Positions 6,041-6,200 of a DNA stretch of 6,200 bases are shown piece by piece (the first letter of the stretch is position 1; each line of letters begins with the position of its first letter). The position numbers and the translations under genes were made by a program. The notes beneath the pieces are model-generated. The model did not search any database. It was not told the origin of the DNA and saw only the letters and a list, made by a program, of their open reading frames with translations. The stretch is from assembly GCA_934255105.1 (NCBI GenBank), contig CAKQNH010000308.1:1-6200 (forward strand). Reading direction: 5' to 3'. The stretch comes from an uncultured Pirellulaceae bacterium (GTDB lineage: Bacteria; Planctomycetota; Planctomycetia; Pirellulales; Pirellulaceae).

Positions 6041-6200
6041 ACTCGCACTCGCACTCGTACTCGTACTCGTAATCGTAATCGTAATCGTAATCGTAATCGT
6101 AATCGTAATCGTAATCGTAATCGTAATCGTAATCGTAATCGTACTCCTACTCGTACTCCTACTCGTACTCCTACTCCTACTCCTACTCCTACTCCTACTC
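6041..6200. repeat. Zoned hexanucleotide tandem array, running off the window end
   Basis: The register is constant at 6 nt across 160 nt (26 full units plus 4 bases). Order of units: ACTCGC x2 (6041-6052), ACTCGT x3 (6053-6070), AATCGT x12 without a single error (6071-6142), then ACTCCT/ACTCGT alternating and finally ACTCCT only up to the edge. A degenerate flank with related pieces starts around 6016. No reading frame of a recognisable protein uses it inside the window. The right boundary is not seen. Confidence 0.92.

Larger units (their letters stand above)
5784..6200. other. Gene-free region holding stacked repeats
   Basis: No credible reading frame on either strand. It contains a solo REP-like arm (5832-5862), a C/G-rich stem-loop repeat (5873-5910) and a hexanucleotide array (6041 to the window edge). 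Bases 5784-5831 and 5911-6040 show nothing I can name. No stem-loop followed by a T-run is visible after the stop at 5783, so no intrinsic terminator can be called. Confidence 0.7.

Noticed and set aside
6041..6200. The hexamer array as a CRISPR array
   Set aside because: Units are 6 nt and contiguous with no spacers, so this is a simple tandem repeat and not CRISPR.

Overview
The window reads like a chromosomal segment of a Planctomycete, most likely one of the Pirellulales (Rhodopirellula/Blastopirellula relatives). This is inferred from moderately high GC content, GTG starts, the style of the proteins (a large unplaced membrane protein, an exported Xaa-Pro peptidase, a GAF plus SpoIIE-type phosphatase-like protein) and repeat-rich intergenic DNA. 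No rRNA, tRNA or other taxonomic marker is present, so this placement is a judgement. All three genes lie on the + strand.

Layout. (1) 2-1783: the 3' part of a large protein with a beta-rich, probably extracytoplasmic body and three hydrophobic segments at the C-terminus; its start lies upstream of the window. (2) 1799-3958: 15 nt downstream and probably co-transcribed, an exported Xaa-Pro dipeptidyl-peptidase-type (CocE/PepX, S15 family) serine hydrolase with an intact Ser308-Asp424-His455 triad. Its first ~90 residues are strange. Bases 1851-1960 form a REP-doublet-like (REPIN-like) element: two inverted ~33-nt hairpin arms around three 15-nt tandem repeats, translated in frame as residues ~18-54 upstream of a late signal peptide. 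(3) 3959-4196: 238 nt without a convincing gene. (4) 4197-5783: a 528-residue protein with an N-terminal helical region, a GAF domain and a SpoIIE/PP2C-like domain in which several metal-ligand Asp positions are substituted, suggesting a pseudophosphatase or a strongly altered phosphatase. (5) 5784-6200: no gene, but three stacked repeats: a solo copy of the same REP-like arm found in gene 2 (5832-5862), a C/G-rich stem-loop repeat (5873-5910), and a hexanucleotide array (6041-6200 and beyond) with 12 perfect AATCGT units in its centre.

How the parts relate. Genes 1 and 2 form a tight pair, but the sequence does not show a common pathway. Gene 2 probably acts outside the cytoplasm on proline-containing peptides. 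Gene 3 looks like a signalling protein that senses something through GAF and relays it through a PP2C-type fold. No antisigma factor or STAS partner is visible. The most interesting signal is the repeat family shared between the gene 2 coding region and the intergenic region 3.9 kb downstream. Its two copies inside gene 2 keep the same hairpin through paired compensatory base differences.
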